Assembly (NCBI RefSeq): GCF_001431505.1
Contig: NZ_LDJP01000048.1
Span: 1 to 39,917 of the forward strand
Source: Stenotrophomonas daejeonensis
GTDB taxonomy: Bacteria; Pseudomonadota; Gammaproteobacteria; Xanthomonadales; Xanthomonadaceae
Reading direction: 5' to 3'
Length of the DNA stretch: 39,917 nt
Shown here: in pieces, positions 26,545-34,728 of the stretch
Position numbering within the stretch: the first letter of the stretch is position 1
Layout of the letters: each line of letters begins with the position of its first letter
The notes under the pieces: model-generated
The model's input: only the letters and a program-made list of their open reading frames with translations
What the model was told of the DNA's origin: nothing
The model's database searches: none
Position numbers and translations under genes: made by a program

Positions 26545-27912
26545 ATGGCTTCGTACCAGACCATCAATCCCTTCGACGGCCGCGTCGAGCGCACGGTCGA
26601 ACTGCTGAGCGCCGCCGCCGTCGAGCAGCGGCTGGCCGCAGCCGAGGCCGCGTTCCCGAGGTGGTCCGGCATGACGCTGGAACAGCGCGGCACCCTGCTG
26701 CGCAAGGCCGCTGCCGGGCTGCGTGCGCGCCGCGACGACATCCAGCACGCGATGACCGCCGAAATGGGCAAGCTGCGCGGCGAGGCGCTGGGCGAGATCG
26801 AGAAGAGTGCGGCGGCCTGCGAGTACTACGCCGACCATGCCGCCGATTATCTCGCGCCGCAGGCGATCCCGACCGAGGCGCAGCGCAGCCATGTCGTCTA
26901 CCAGCCGATCGGCTGCGTGCTGGCGGTGATGCCGTGGAACTTCCCGGTCTGGCAGGTGTTCCGCTTCCTGGCGCCGTCGCTGATGGCCGGCAACGTCGCC
27001 CTGCTCAAGCACGCCAGCAACGTGCCCGGTTGCGCCGACCTGATCGCCGCGGTGCTGGCCGATGCCGGCATGCCGGCCGGCGTGTTCGACGTGCTGCACA
27101 TCGACAACGACCAGGCCGCCGAGGTGCTGCGCGACCGCCGGGTCAAGGCGGTGACGCTGACCGGCAGCGAGCGCGCCGGGCGCGCGATCGCCGCCAATGC
27201 CGGCGACCAGCTGAAGAAGTGCGTGATGGAACTGGGCGGCAGCGATGCCTTCGTGGTGCTGGACGATGCCGACCTCGACGTGGCCGTCGCGGCGGCGGTG
27301 AAGTCGCGCTTCGACAATGCCGGGCAGACCTGCATCGCCGCCAAGCGCTTCGTGCTGGTCGAAGCCATCGCCGACGCCTTCGTGCAGCGCTTCGTCGAGG
27401 CGGCGAAGGCGCGCGTGTACGGCGATCCGCGGGACGCGGCCACCACGCTGGCGCCGATGGCGCGCGCCGACCTGCGCGACGGGCTGCACCGGCAAGTGCG
27501 CGATAGCATCGACAAGGGCGCCAAGGTGCTGCTGGGCTGCGAGCCCATCGCCGGCAGCCACGCCGGTTATCCGGCATCGATCCTCGACCACGTGGCGCCG
27601 GGCATGCCGGCCTATGAAGAGGAACTGTTCGGTCCGGTGGCGGCGATCCTGCGGGTGAAGGACGAGGCCGAGGCGGTGCGGGTGGCCAACGACACCGGCT
27701 TCGGCCTCGGCGGCAGCGTGTGGACGCGCGATGCCGCGCGCGGCGAGCAGGTCGCCGCGCAGCTGCAATGCGGCGCGGCCTTCGTCAACGCGGTGGTCAG
27801 GAGCGACGTACGCCTGCCGTTCGGCGGCAGCAAGCGCTCGGGCTTCGGCCGCGAGCTGGCCGAGCACGGCATCCGCGAGTTCACCAACATCAAGACCATC
27901 TATGTGGCGTAG
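26545..27912 (+). CDS. sad: NAD(P)-dependent succinate-semialdehyde dehydrogenase
   Basis: Aldehyde dehydrogenase of 455 residues, close in pattern to E. coli Sad/YneI. It shows VMPWNFPVWQV, LLKHASNV, the catalytic glutamate in MELGGSD, the catalytic cysteine in GQTCIAAKR and EELFGPVAAI. It would oxidise succinate semialdehyde from GABA to succinate, the final step of putrescine breakdown. AGGTG lies seven bases before the ATG at 26545; an upstream in-frame ATG at 26497 lacks support. The TAG stop overlaps the first bases of a REP-like element (GTAG at 27909-27912). Confidence 0.9.
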   Translation: MASYQTINPFDGRVERTVELLSAAAVEQRLAAAEAAFPRWSGMTLEQRGTLLRKAAAGLRARRDDIQHAMTAEMGKLRGEALGEIEKSAAACEYYADHAADYLAPQAIPTEAQRSHVVYQPIGCVLAVMPWNFPVWQVFRFLAPSLMAGNVALLKHASNVPGCADLIAAVLADAGMPAGVFDVLHIDNDQAAEVLRDRRVKAVTLTGSERAGRAIAANAGDQLKKCVMELGGSDAFVVLDDADLDVAVAAAVKSRFDNAGQTCIAAKRFVLVEAIADAFVQRFVEAAKARVYGDPRDAATTLAPMARADLRDGLHRQVRDSIDKGAKVLLGCEPIAGSHAGYPASILDHVAPGMPAYEEELFGPVAAILRVKDEAEAVRVANDTGFGLGGSVWTRDAARGEQVAAQLQCGAAFVNAVVRSDVRLPFGGSKRSGFGRELAEHGIREFTNIKTIYVA

Positions 27913-27979
27913 ATACGGGGCTTGCCCCGTACATGGGCCTTCCCGGTGAAGCCGCATGCGGGGCAAGCCCCGCATCTAC
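27909..27979. repeat. Composite REP-like element, copy 2
   Basis: It starts GTAG, then an 8-bp hairpin with TT loop (27914-27921, 27924-27931), a linker with CCTTCCCGGTGAAGCC, and a perfect 9-bp hairpin with AA loop (27956-27964, 27967-27975), ending CTAC. It fills the gap between the convergent sad and M24 peptidase genes; its GTAG contains the sad stop codon. Confidence 0.8.
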
Positions 27980-27982
27980 GGT

Positions 27983-29281
27983 TCAACCGAAGGGATGGTC
28001 GATCGACGGGCTCTGCGGCGTCAGCAGCTCGGCACCATCGGCGGTGACGTGCAGGATGTCCTCCAGCCGCACGCCGAACTTTTCCGGGATGTAGATGCCG
28101 GGCTCGTCGCTGAAGGTCATGCCCGGTTCCAGCAGGTGCTTGTTGCCACGTACCAGGTAGTCCCACTCGTGCATGTCCATGCCGATGCCGTGGCCCAGGC
28201 GATGGCTGAAATAGCGGTAGTCCGGGCCGTAGCCGGCGTCGGTGATGACCTTGCGCGCGGCCGCGTCCAGCGCCTCCATCGCCACGCCGGGGCGCGCGGC
28301 GTCCAGCGCGGCGGTCTGCGCCTGCAGCACGATGTCGAACACGCGGCGGATGTCGTCGCCGGGTTGGCCCAGCACCACGGTGCGGGTGATGTCGCTGGTG
28401 TAGCCGTCGGCCCGGCAGCCGCCGTCGAAGATCACCGGCGTGCCTTCGACCAGGCGCTGCGGCGCGTCCGAGCCGTGCGGCGAGGCGGTGTACTTGCCGA
28501 TGTTGACGTCGGCGCTGCCGCGCAGCCCGGTGCGGGCGTAGGCGGCGGCGACCAGCGCGGCGATGTCGCCCTCGGTCATGCCCGGTGCGAGCGCCTTCCA
28601 CACCGCCTCGTACACCGCCAGCGTGGTCTGGTTGGCCAGCCGCATCAGCGCCATTTCCGCCGGGCTCTTGATCCGCCGGCAGCCGGCCGTGACCGGCCAG
28701 GCATCGACGAAGCGCGCGTGCGGCAGCGCATCCATGATCCCCTTGCTGCGGAAGAACGGCACGGTTTCCTCGATGCCGACGCTGCCACTGCCGGCGCCGA
28801 AGCCGCGCAGCACCTGCGCGACCAGCGCATAGGGGTCCTCGTCCTCCTGCCAGCCGCGCACGTCGTCGCCGAACTTGATCTGTTCCAGCGTGCGGCCGCG
28901 CTCGAATTCCGGGGTGACGTACACCGGCGCGCCGCTGCGCGGCAGGATCACGCCGGTCAGGCGCTCGCTGTTCCACCAGTGCATGCCGGTGAAATAGGTC
29001 AGCGAGCTGCCGGCGCCGATGAACACGGCATCGATGCGCTGTTCGTCCATCAACTGCTGCGCCCGCGCCAGGCGCTGCGCGCGCTCGGCGACGGTGATCG
29101 GCACCACCCGCTGCGCGACCGGCTGCAGGGCGCGGATGGACGCGGGCAGCGCGGCGTCGGCGCGGTCGTCGTTGCCATTGGCGGCCCGCGCCTGCCCGAG
29201 CAGGGGCAGGGCGGCGCCCAGTGCCAGCGTGTTGCGCAGGAAGCGACGGCGCGGGTGGGCGTGGGTGGTGTCGTTTTCCAT
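27983..29281 (-). CDS. Exported M24-family (Xaa-Pro) metallopeptidase
   Basis: 432-residue aminopeptidase P/prolidase-type enzyme. The N-terminus has a Tat-type signal (RRRFLRN, hydrophobic stretch, cleavage near ARA, about residue 33), so it is probably folded with metal in the cytoplasm and exported. The creatinase N-domain spans about 60-190 and the pita-bread catalytic domain about 205-430. Metal ligands are the two aspartates in FDGGCRADGYTSD, the histidine in HRLGHGIG and the glutamates in SDEPG and RLEDI. GGGGA precedes the ATG. The substrate is unknown; peptides with proline at position 2 are typical. Confidence 0.9.
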   Translation of the reverse strand: MENDTTHAHPRRRFLRNTLALGAALPLLGQARAANGNDDRADAALPASIRALQPVAQRVVPITVAERAQRLARAQQLMDEQRIDAVFIGAGSSLTYFTGMHWWNSERLTGVILPRSGAPVYVTPEFERGRTLEQIKFGDDVRGWQEDEDPYALVAQVLRGFGAGSGSVGIEETVPFFRSKGIMDALPHARFVDAWPVTAGCRRIKSPAEMALMRLANQTTLAVYEAVWKALAPGMTEGDIAALVAAAYARTGLRGSADVNIGKYTASPHGSDAPQRLVEGTPVIFDGGCRADGYTSDITRTVVLGQPGDDIRRVFDIVLQAQTAALDAARPGVAMEALDAAARKVITDAGYGPDYRYFSHRLGHGIGMDMHEWDYLVRGNKHLLEPGMTFSDEPGIYIPEKFGVRLEDILHVTADGAELLTPQSPSIDHPFG

Positions 29282-29311
29282 GCGGTTCCCCGGGAGTGGA
29301 CAGGTAGGGTG

Positions 29312-30319
29312 CTACAGCCAGCCGGAACGCTTGAACAGCCGGTACAGCACCACGCAGGCCGCGCCGACCACCACGATCAGCAACGGATAGGCATAGCGGC
29401 CGGCCAGCTCCGGCATGTCGGCGAAGTTCATGCCGTACCAGCTGGTGACCAGCGTCGGCGCGGCCAGCAGCGCGGCCCAGGCGCCGAGCCGCTTGACGGT
29501 TTCGCCCTGCGCCAGCGTGACCAGCGACAGGTTCACGCTCAGCGCGGTGCCGAGCATCTCGCGCAGGGTGTCGATGGCGTCGTTGACGCGTGCGGCATGG
29601 TCCTGCACGTCGCGCAGGTACAGCCGCGCCTCCTCGTGCAGCAACTGCGCCGGGTTGCGCTGCAACTGCGCCAGCGCGTCCTGCAACGGCGCCACCGCCA
29701 GCCGCATCTTGTTGAGCTCGCGCTTGAGTTCGTACAGGCGCACCACGGTGCGGCGCCGGTAGCTCTCGGCGAAGATGTCCTTCTCCAGCAGATCCAGGGT
29801 GTCGCGGAAGCTGTCGGTGATCGGCAGGTAGTTGTCGACGATGGCGTCGAGCACCGCGTACAGGCAGAACGACGGCCCCAGCGCCAGCAGCGCCGGTTCG
29901 CGTTCCAGCCGCGCGCGCACCGGGGCATACGACATCGAGGCGCCGTGGCGCACCGTCACCAGGTAGCGCGCGCCGAGGAAGGCATGGGTTTCGCCGTAGT
30001 GGATGCGCTCGTCCAGCACCTGCGCGGTCTGCACCACCACGAACAGCGAGTCGCCGTAGACCTCCACCTTGGGCCGCTGGTGGGCCTTGAGGGCGTCCTC
30101 GATGGCCAGGTCGTGCAGGCCGAACTCCTCCTGCACCTTGGCCAGCACTGCATCGTCCGGCTCGTACAGGCCGATCCAGACGAAACCCTGCGCCTGATCG
30201 CGCAGGGTTTCGCCGATGTCGTCCAGCGCGATCGGCCGCGGCTTGCCGGCGGCGTCGTAGCAGATGCAGTTGATGACGCAGGGCGGGTTGCTGGAGGACG
30301 AAGCGGTGCCGGTTTCCAT
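29312..30319 (-). CDS. corA: Magnesium/cobalt transporter CorA
   Basis: Pentameric divalent-cation channel of the inner membrane. It has 335 residues: a large cytoplasmic N-terminal domain, a long helical stalk, then two C-terminal membrane spans. The signature GMN is at 296-298 (SWYGMNF) between the spans, with the basic tail RLFKRSGWL at the end. The ATG at 30319 begins the family homology; the longer open frame upstream is the shadow of the next gene. Gaps of 30 and 14 bases to its neighbours allow co-transcription with either. Confidence 0.95.
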   Translation of the reverse strand: METGTASSSSNPPCVINCICYDAAGKPRPIALDDIGETLRDQAQGFVWIGLYEPDDAVLAKVQEEFGLHDLAIEDALKAHQRPKVEVYGDSLFVVVQTAQVLDERIHYGETHAFLGARYLVTVRHGASMSYAPVRARLEREPALLALGPSFCLYAVLDAIVDNYLPITDSFRDTLDLLEKDIFAESYRRRTVVRLYELKRELNKMRLAVAPLQDALAQLQRNPAQLLHEEARLYLRDVQDHAARVNDAIDTLREMLGTALSVNLSLVTLAQGETVKRLGAWAALLAAPTLVTSWYGMNFADMPELAGRYAYPLLIVVVGAACVVLYRLFKRSGWL

Positions 30320-30333
30320 GCCGGCATCGTGCC

Positions 30334-31542
30334 TCAGCCGGTGCCGGCCGCCAAGCCGCGCCGGCCCAGCACCAGCGCCAATGCCAGGTGGACGGGCAGC
30401 AGCAGCACGATCCACTGCATGTTGAACTGCGCCTGCAACGACAGCCAGTGCAGCGGCAGCGACAGCGTGGCGATGGCGGCCACCGCCCACAGCAGCCGCG
30501 CGAACCAGCGCCCCGGCTGGCGCCCGCGCAGCAGGCGCCATGCGCCGGGCAGCAGCGCCAGCGCCAGCGGGCAGAGCAGCAGCAGGTTGCGGTTGGCCCA
30601 GGCGGCGCGGTGCTCGCTGAAGCCCCACAGCCAGGCCAGCAGCAGGCCGGCGCCGCCGCAGAACAGCCAGAACGGCAACGCGAAGCCGCCCAGCACGCGG
30701 CGGCGGCCGCGCGCTGCGAAAACCAGCCCGGCGCCGGCAAGGCCGAGCAGCAGCCACGGCCACCACGGCCGCAGTTGCTCGGCCGGTTCCGGCGGCAGGC
30801 GCTGCGGCAGCAGTTCCCGCTCGTCGCGCACCAGTGGCCGGCCGGCCGCGTTGCGGGCCTCGCGCAGGCCGTCGGCCAGCCGCATCGGCACGAACGCCTC
30901 CTGCCAGCGCGACAGCGGCTGGTCGGCCCACGGCCCCAGCCCGAGGTCGAAGCCCAGCCACATCCACGGCGACGGCGAGGCCAGCCGCACCGCCTCGCTG
31001 CGGTAGCTGTTGCCGCGCGAACGGCCGGCCAGCTGCGCGCGCAGGCTGCCGCCCATCGCGCGGTCGAGCGCGTCGCGCACCATCGTCGAGCAGTTGGCGG
31101 TGAAGTAGTCGTAGCGGTAGCGCGCGTTCTCGGGGCGCGCGCGCTCGGCCAGGTCGGCGGCCAGCGCGCGCGCCTGCGGCGGCGGCAGGTCCAGCCACTG
31201 GATGGAGACGCCGCGCCCGGCGTCGCGGTACTGGGCCAGGTCTTCCTCCAGCGGCAGCGCGACGAGGTAGTACATCATCCGCCCGCGGACGAAGTTGCCG
31301 ACGAAATCCGTTTCGGAGGGATCGAAGAAGCCGAAGTTGTAGGACGTGGCGCGGCCGCCGTCCGGGTCGGCCACGACCAGCGCGTCATGGCCGAAGCGCT
31401 CGAAGAACACTTCGCCCGGCTGCATCGTCACCACGCCGATGCGTGGCGCGGTGGCATCGTCATCGGCGGCGCAGGCGCTGCCGGCGAACAGCGCGCACAG
31501 CAGCAACAGGCACGGCAGCAGGCGGTGCAGGCGGGCGTTCAC
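30334..31542 (-). CDS. Lnb/DUF4105-domain membrane protein
   Basis: 402-residue protein with a signal peptide (cleavage near ACA, about 24), a periplasmic DUF4105 domain (about 30-175) and about five C-terminal membrane spans (about 259-402). The domain carries ERFGHDALVV (H52) and YDYFTANCSTMVRD (C151), a likely Cys-His pair. The family is called Lnb after a lipoprotein N-acyltransferase from Bacteroides. It starts with GTG at 31542, overlapping the corC stop (GTGA). In E. coli the gene directly after corC (ybeX) is lnt, also a lipoprotein N-acyltransferase, so a shared role is suggested but unproven. Confidence 0.8.
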   Translation of the reverse strand: MNARLHRLLPCLLLLCALFAGSACAADDDATAPRIGVVTMQPGEVFFERFGHDALVVADPDGGRATSYNFGFFDPSETDFVGNFVRGRMMYYLVALPLEEDLAQYRDAGRGVSIQWLDLPPPQARALAADLAERARPENARYRYDYFTANCSTMVRDALDRAMGGSLRAQLAGRSRGNSYRSEAVRLASPSPWMWLGFDLGLGPWADQPLSRWQEAFVPMRLADGLREARNAAGRPLVRDERELLPQRLPPEPAEQLRPWWPWLLLGLAGAGLVFAARGRRRVLGGFALPFWLFCGGAGLLLAWLWGFSEHRAAWANRNLLLLCPLALALLPGAWRLLRGRQPGRWFARLLWAVAAIATLSLPLHWLSLQAQFNMQWIVLLLPVHLALALVLGRRGLAAGTG

Positions 31543-32417
31543 TCGTCGTCCCGGGTGTCGGGCGGCAGCACGGTGACGTGGAACGCCTGCACCCGCCGCG
31601 CGTTGGCGCGGGCGACGCGGAACACGAAGCGGTCCAGGGTGAGCTCGTCGCCGATCTCGGGCAGGTGGCCGGTGGCCTCGGTGACCAGCCCGCCGATGGT
31701 GTCGTAGTCGTCGTCGGAGAAGGTCGCGCCGAAGCGCTCGTTGAAGTCCTCGATCGCGGTCAGCGCGTCGACCACGTAGCGGCCGTCGGCCTGTATCGCG
31801 ATCTGCGCGGTATGGTCCTCGGTCTCGTCGTGCTCGTCGTCGATCTGGCCGACGATCTGCTCCAGCACGTCCTCGATGGTGACCAGCCCGGCCACGCCGC
31901 CGTATTCGTCGACCACGATCGCCATGTGGTTGCGCGAGAGCCGGAACTCCTTGAGCAGCACGTTGAGCTTCTTCGACTCGGGGATCAGCACCGCCGGCCG
32001 CAGCAGTTCGTGCAGGCTGCCGTGGCGGCCGCCGGCGAGGGCACCGCGCAGCAGGTCCTTGGCCAGCAGGATGCCGAGCACGTCGTCCTTGTTCTCGCCG
32101 TGCACGGGGAAGCGCGAGTGGCCGGACTCGACCACCTGCTCCATCAGTTCCGGGAACGGGCGCTCGGCCGGCAGCGACACCATCTGCGAGCGCGGGATCA
32201 TCACGTCGCCGACGGTCAGCTCGGCCACCGCGATGGCGCCTTCCATCATGCGCAGGGTATCGGCGGCGATCAGGCCGTCCTGCTGGGCCGTCTGCAGCAC
32301 GGCCACCAGTTCGTCGCGGGTGTGGGGTTCGCCGGAAAAGGCCGCGCTCAGGCGTTCGAGCCAGTTGCGCTTCTTCTCGCCAGGTTCCGGCGCGGTACTA
32401 CTGTCGTCTTCGGACAT
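31539..32417 (-). CDS. corC: CorC/HlyC-family CBS-domain protein (YbeX)
   Basis: 292-residue cytoplasmic protein. It has two CBS domains (about 60-190, with VGDVMIPRSQMV and VVDEYGGVAGLVTIEDVLE) and the C-terminal CorC/HlyC transporter-associated domain (about 205-285). YbeX/CorC proteins are linked to magnesium/cobalt resistance and ribosome maintenance. CBS domains usually bind adenosine nucleotides. It is ordered as in E. coli after ybeZ-ybeY, with one extra gene between. The ATG at 32417 begins the conserved part; the stop overlaps the start of the DUF4105 gene. Confidence 0.94.
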   Translation of the reverse strand: MSEDDSSTAPEPGEKKRNWLERLSAAFSGEPHTRDELVAVLQTAQQDGLIAADTLRMMEGAIAVAELTVGDVMIPRSQMVSLPAERPFPELMEQVVESGHSRFPVHGENKDDVLGILLAKDLLRGALAGGRHGSLHELLRPAVLIPESKKLNVLLKEFRLSRNHMAIVVDEYGGVAGLVTIEDVLEQIVGQIDDEHDETEDHTAQIAIQADGRYVVDALTAIEDFNERFGATFSDDDYDTIGGLVTEATGHLPEIGDELTLDRFVFRVARANARRVQAFHVTVLPPDTRDDE

Positions 32418-32475
32418 TGCTTCGGTCGTTGCGCCCGGTGCGCGGGCGGTGGCGGGAAGTCTAGCAGGAGGCCGT

Positions 32476-33045
32476 TCAGGCCGGCGGCGTGGCCTTGGCC
32501 GCGCCTGACGCGGCATCCGGCGCTTCGTCCTCGGCCGGCAGGTCGAGGCTGTAGGTGCAGCCGGCCAGGGTCTTGCCGGGGTGCGATTTGACGTTGGACA
32601 CGCTCAGGATCACCGATTCGATCATCGGCTCGCCGGTTTCGGCATCGACCACGTCGCGGCTGACCAGCTCGCGCCCGGCCATGAACTTGCCGTCGGCGTC
32701 GTAGCCGGTTTCCAGCTTCAGTTCGTCGGCCAGCGGGTGCGGGTCGGGCAGGTCGAGCAGGGCGACGATGCTGGCGCCGGCCATCGCGATGTGGTCGGCG
32801 CGGCGGCCGAACACGCTGATGGGCTCGTTCAGCACGTACTCGTTCATGAACAGGTTGCCCTGCGGCAGCGGCCGCCAGCCCAGCGCCACCGCCTTGAGCG
32901 GGTCGGCGGCGATCGGCGCCAGCGCGGTGAACTCGCTGACGCTCTGCCGGCACTCGATCAGCGCCGGCAGGTCGATGGCCGGTTCGGCCCGGGCCGTGGC
33001 CGGCAGGGCGGCGAGCAGGGCGAGGGGGAAGAAGAGGTTTTTCAT
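32476..33045 (-). CDS. Exported hypothetical protein between ybeY and corC
   Basis: No family is recognised. The 189-residue product has a clear signal peptide (MKNLFFPLALLAALPATARA) and a mature part with one cysteine in the first quarter (IECRQS) and one near the end (AGCTYS), which could form a disulfide in the periplasm. The C-terminus is rich in acidic and alanine residues. The ATG at 33045 is chosen because the signal peptide begins there; no Shine-Dalgarno is evident. Its position inside the ybeZ-ybeY-ybeX operon suggests co-transcription. Confidence 0.8.
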   Translation of the reverse strand: MKNLFFPLALLAALPATARAEPAIDLPALIECRQSVSEFTALAPIAADPLKAVALGWRPLPQGNLFMNEYVLNEPISVFGRRADHIAMAGASIVALLDLPDPHPLADELKLETGYDADGKFMAGRELVSRDVVDAETGEPMIESVILSVSNVKSHPGKTLAGCTYSLDLPAEDEAPDAASGAAKATPPA

Positions 33046-33094
33046 CAATCTGGCGTCCGGATCAGGCGGCAGGAAGGAAAATGCGGGGACGCGC

Positions 33095-33580
33095 TCAGCG
33101 CTCGCCGGCATACGGGTCGGCGATGCCGAGGTCGGCGAGGATCTCGCGCTCCAGTTGCTCCATCGCCTCGGCTTCCCTGTCGTCCTCGTGGTCCCAGCCC
33201 AGCAGGTGCAGCACGCCATGCACGGTCAGGTGCGCGTAGTGGGCGCGCAGCGGCTTGCCCTGCTCGGCGGCCTCGCGGGCCACCACCGGCGCGCAGATCA
33301 CCAGGTCGCCCAGCAGCGGGAACTTGACGCCCTTGGGCAGGCCTTCGGGCAGCTCGGCGGGGAAGCTGAGCACGTTGGTGGCGTAGTCCTTGCCGCGGTA
33401 GTGGTGGTTCAGCGCCTGGCCTTCCTTCGTATCGACCAGGCGGATGGCGAGGTCGGCCTCGCGGATGCGCCCTTTCAACGCGGCGGCCACCCACTTGCGG
33501 AAACTCGCCGCCGCCGGCAGCCCGGCGCGGGGCAGGGCATAGCTGACGGCGACGTCCAGTTGCACGGGGCCTTTTGTCAT
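33095..33580 (-). CDS. ybeY: Endoribonuclease YbeY (16S rRNA maturation)
   Basis: Zinc-dependent endoribonuclease for 16S rRNA 3' end processing and ribosome quality control. It has 161 residues. The metal site [11 protein letters not shown] gives H121, H125 and H131; the conserved arginine is R62 ([15 protein letters not shown]). The start overlaps the phoH stop by four bases. Confidence 0.97.
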   Translation of the reverse strand: MTKGPVQLDVAVSYALPRAGLPAAASFRKWVAAALKGRIREADLAIRLVDTKEGQALNHHYRGKDYATNVLSFPAELPEGLPKGVKFPLLGDLVICAPVVAREAAEQGKPLRAHYAHLTVHGVLHLLGWDHEDDREAEAMEQLEREILADLGIADPYAGER

Positions 33581-34563
33581 TCTTCCGCTCCGGGCTTGAC
33601 CCGCTGCAGGTCGCGGTGGTCGTAGGCGCTGACGATGCGCGCCACCAGCGGGTGGCGCACCACGTCGCGCGATTCGAAGAAGGTGAAGCTCACGCCTTCC
33701 ACACCGCGCAGCACCTCGATGGCATCGCGCAGGCCGGACTTGACGTGCTTGGGCAGGTCGGTCTGGGTGAGGTCGCCGGTGACCACCGCGGTGGAGCCGA
33801 AGCCGAGCCGGGTCAGGAACATCTTCATCTGCTCGATGGTGGTGTTCTGCGCCTCGTCGAGGATCACGAAGGCATCGTTGAGCGTGCGCCCGCGCATGTA
33901 GGCCAGCGGCGCGATCTCGATGACGTTCTTTTCCAGCAGCTTGGCGACTTTTTCCACGCCGAGCATCTCGTACAGCGCGTCGTACAGCGGGCGCAGGTAG
34001 GGATCGACCTTCTGCGACAGGTCGCCGGGCAGGAAGCCGAGCTTCTCGCCGGCCTCCACCGCCGGGCGCACCAGGATCAGCCGCTGCACCCGCGATTCGT
34101 TCAGCGCCTCCACCGCCATCGCCACGGCAAGGAAGGTCTTGCCGGTGCCGGCCGGGCCGACGCCGAAGTTGATGTCGTGGGTGGCGATCTGGTGCAGGTA
34201 CTTGGACTGGTTGGCGCCGCGCCCGCGCACGGTGCCGCGCTTGACCTTGATCGCCACTTCCTGCGCCTCGTAGGTGCGTTCGGCCACCTGCGCGACGTTG
34301 GCGCGGTTCAGCCGCAGGTGGATGGCGTGGCTGTCGAACACGGTTTCGCCGGCCTCGGCATACAGCGCCTCGAGCAGCTTCCCGGCTTCGGCGGCAGTCC
34401 TGCCGGGGCCGCTGACGCGGAATACGTGGCCGCGGTTGGCGATCTCCACGCCCAGGGCCAGTTCGATCTGGCGCAGGTGTTCGTCGAACGGGCCGGAAAG
34501 GTTGGCCAGGCGCTCGTTGTCGGCCGGTTCCAGGGTGAAGTCGTGGTGGGTGATGGCGGTCAT
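33577..34563 (-). CDS. phoH: PhoH-like ATPase (YbeZ)
   Basis: P-loop ATPase of the PhoH family, an RNA-linked ATPase partner of YbeY. It has 328 residues. An N-terminal KH-like region (about 8-90) precedes the ATPase, with Walker A GPAGTGKT (136-143), the [17 protein letters not shown] motif, Walker [10 protein letters not shown] and [10 protein letters not shown]. The ATG at 34563 starts the family homology but has no Shine-Dalgarno. It heads the ybeZ-ybeY operon. In E. coli miaB lies just upstream; here a 3.7-kb efflux cassette lies between. Confidence 0.95.
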   Translation of the reverse strand: MTAITHHDFTLEPADNERLANLSGPFDEHLRQIELALGVEIANRGHVFRVSGPGRTAAEAGKLLEALYAEAGETVFDSHAIHLRLNRANVAQVAERTYEAQEVAIKVKRGTVRGRGANQSKYLHQIATHDINFGVGPAGTGKTFLAVAMAVEALNESRVQRLILVRPAVEAGEKLGFLPGDLSQKVDPYLRPLYDALYEMLGVEKVAKLLEKNVIEIAPLAYMRGRTLNDAFVILDEAQNTTIEQMKMFLTRLGFGSTAVVTGDLTQTDLPKHVKSGLRDAIEVLRGVEGVSFTFFESRDVVRHPLVARIVSAYDHRDLQRVKPGAEE

Positions 34564-34595
34564 GGGCAAGGAGATGGTGCCGGTGCGCACGGTAT

Positions 34596-34622
34596 CAATG
34601 CCGCGGCGCGCAGGCGGCATTG
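34596..34622 (-). promoter_or_regulatory. Inverted repeat upstream of phoH
   Basis: CAATGCCGC (34596-34604) is repeated inverted at 34614-34622 with a 9-base spacer, about 33-59 bases upstream of the phoH ATG. On the minus strand it overlaps a possible -10, GACAAT (34624-34619). It could be an operator or a leader hairpin. The remainder of this 165-base divergent region carries the tetR promoter. Confidence 0.4.
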
Positions 34623-34693
34623 TCTCACTTTCGCCGTGGCCCCTCCGGCAGGGCGGTTCGCGTCCATGAACCGGGTGCATCCCGATTCGGTCG

Positions 34694-34722
34694 TTGAAAT
34701 TTAATTGTTCATTGAATTAAAT
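34694..34722 (+). promoter_or_regulatory. Promoter and operator of the tetR-efflux cassette
   Basis: An AT-rich island in G+C-rich DNA. TTGAAA (34694-34699) and TTAAAT (34717-34722) are spaced by 17 bases, a good sigma-70 promoter. A perfect dyad, ATTTAATT (34699-34706) and AATTAAAT (34715-34722), covers the spacer and the -10, as expected for TetR autorepression. The -10 ends six bases before the ATG at 34729, so the transcript would be leaderless. Confidence 0.65.
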
Positions 34723-34728
34723 GATGCG

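Noticed and set aside
27956..31006. Plus-strand open frame of 1016 codons opposite the M24 peptidase, corA and DUF4105 genes
   Set aside because: The product is Gln/His/Arg/Gly-rich without domains and fully overlaps well-supported genes on the other strand.
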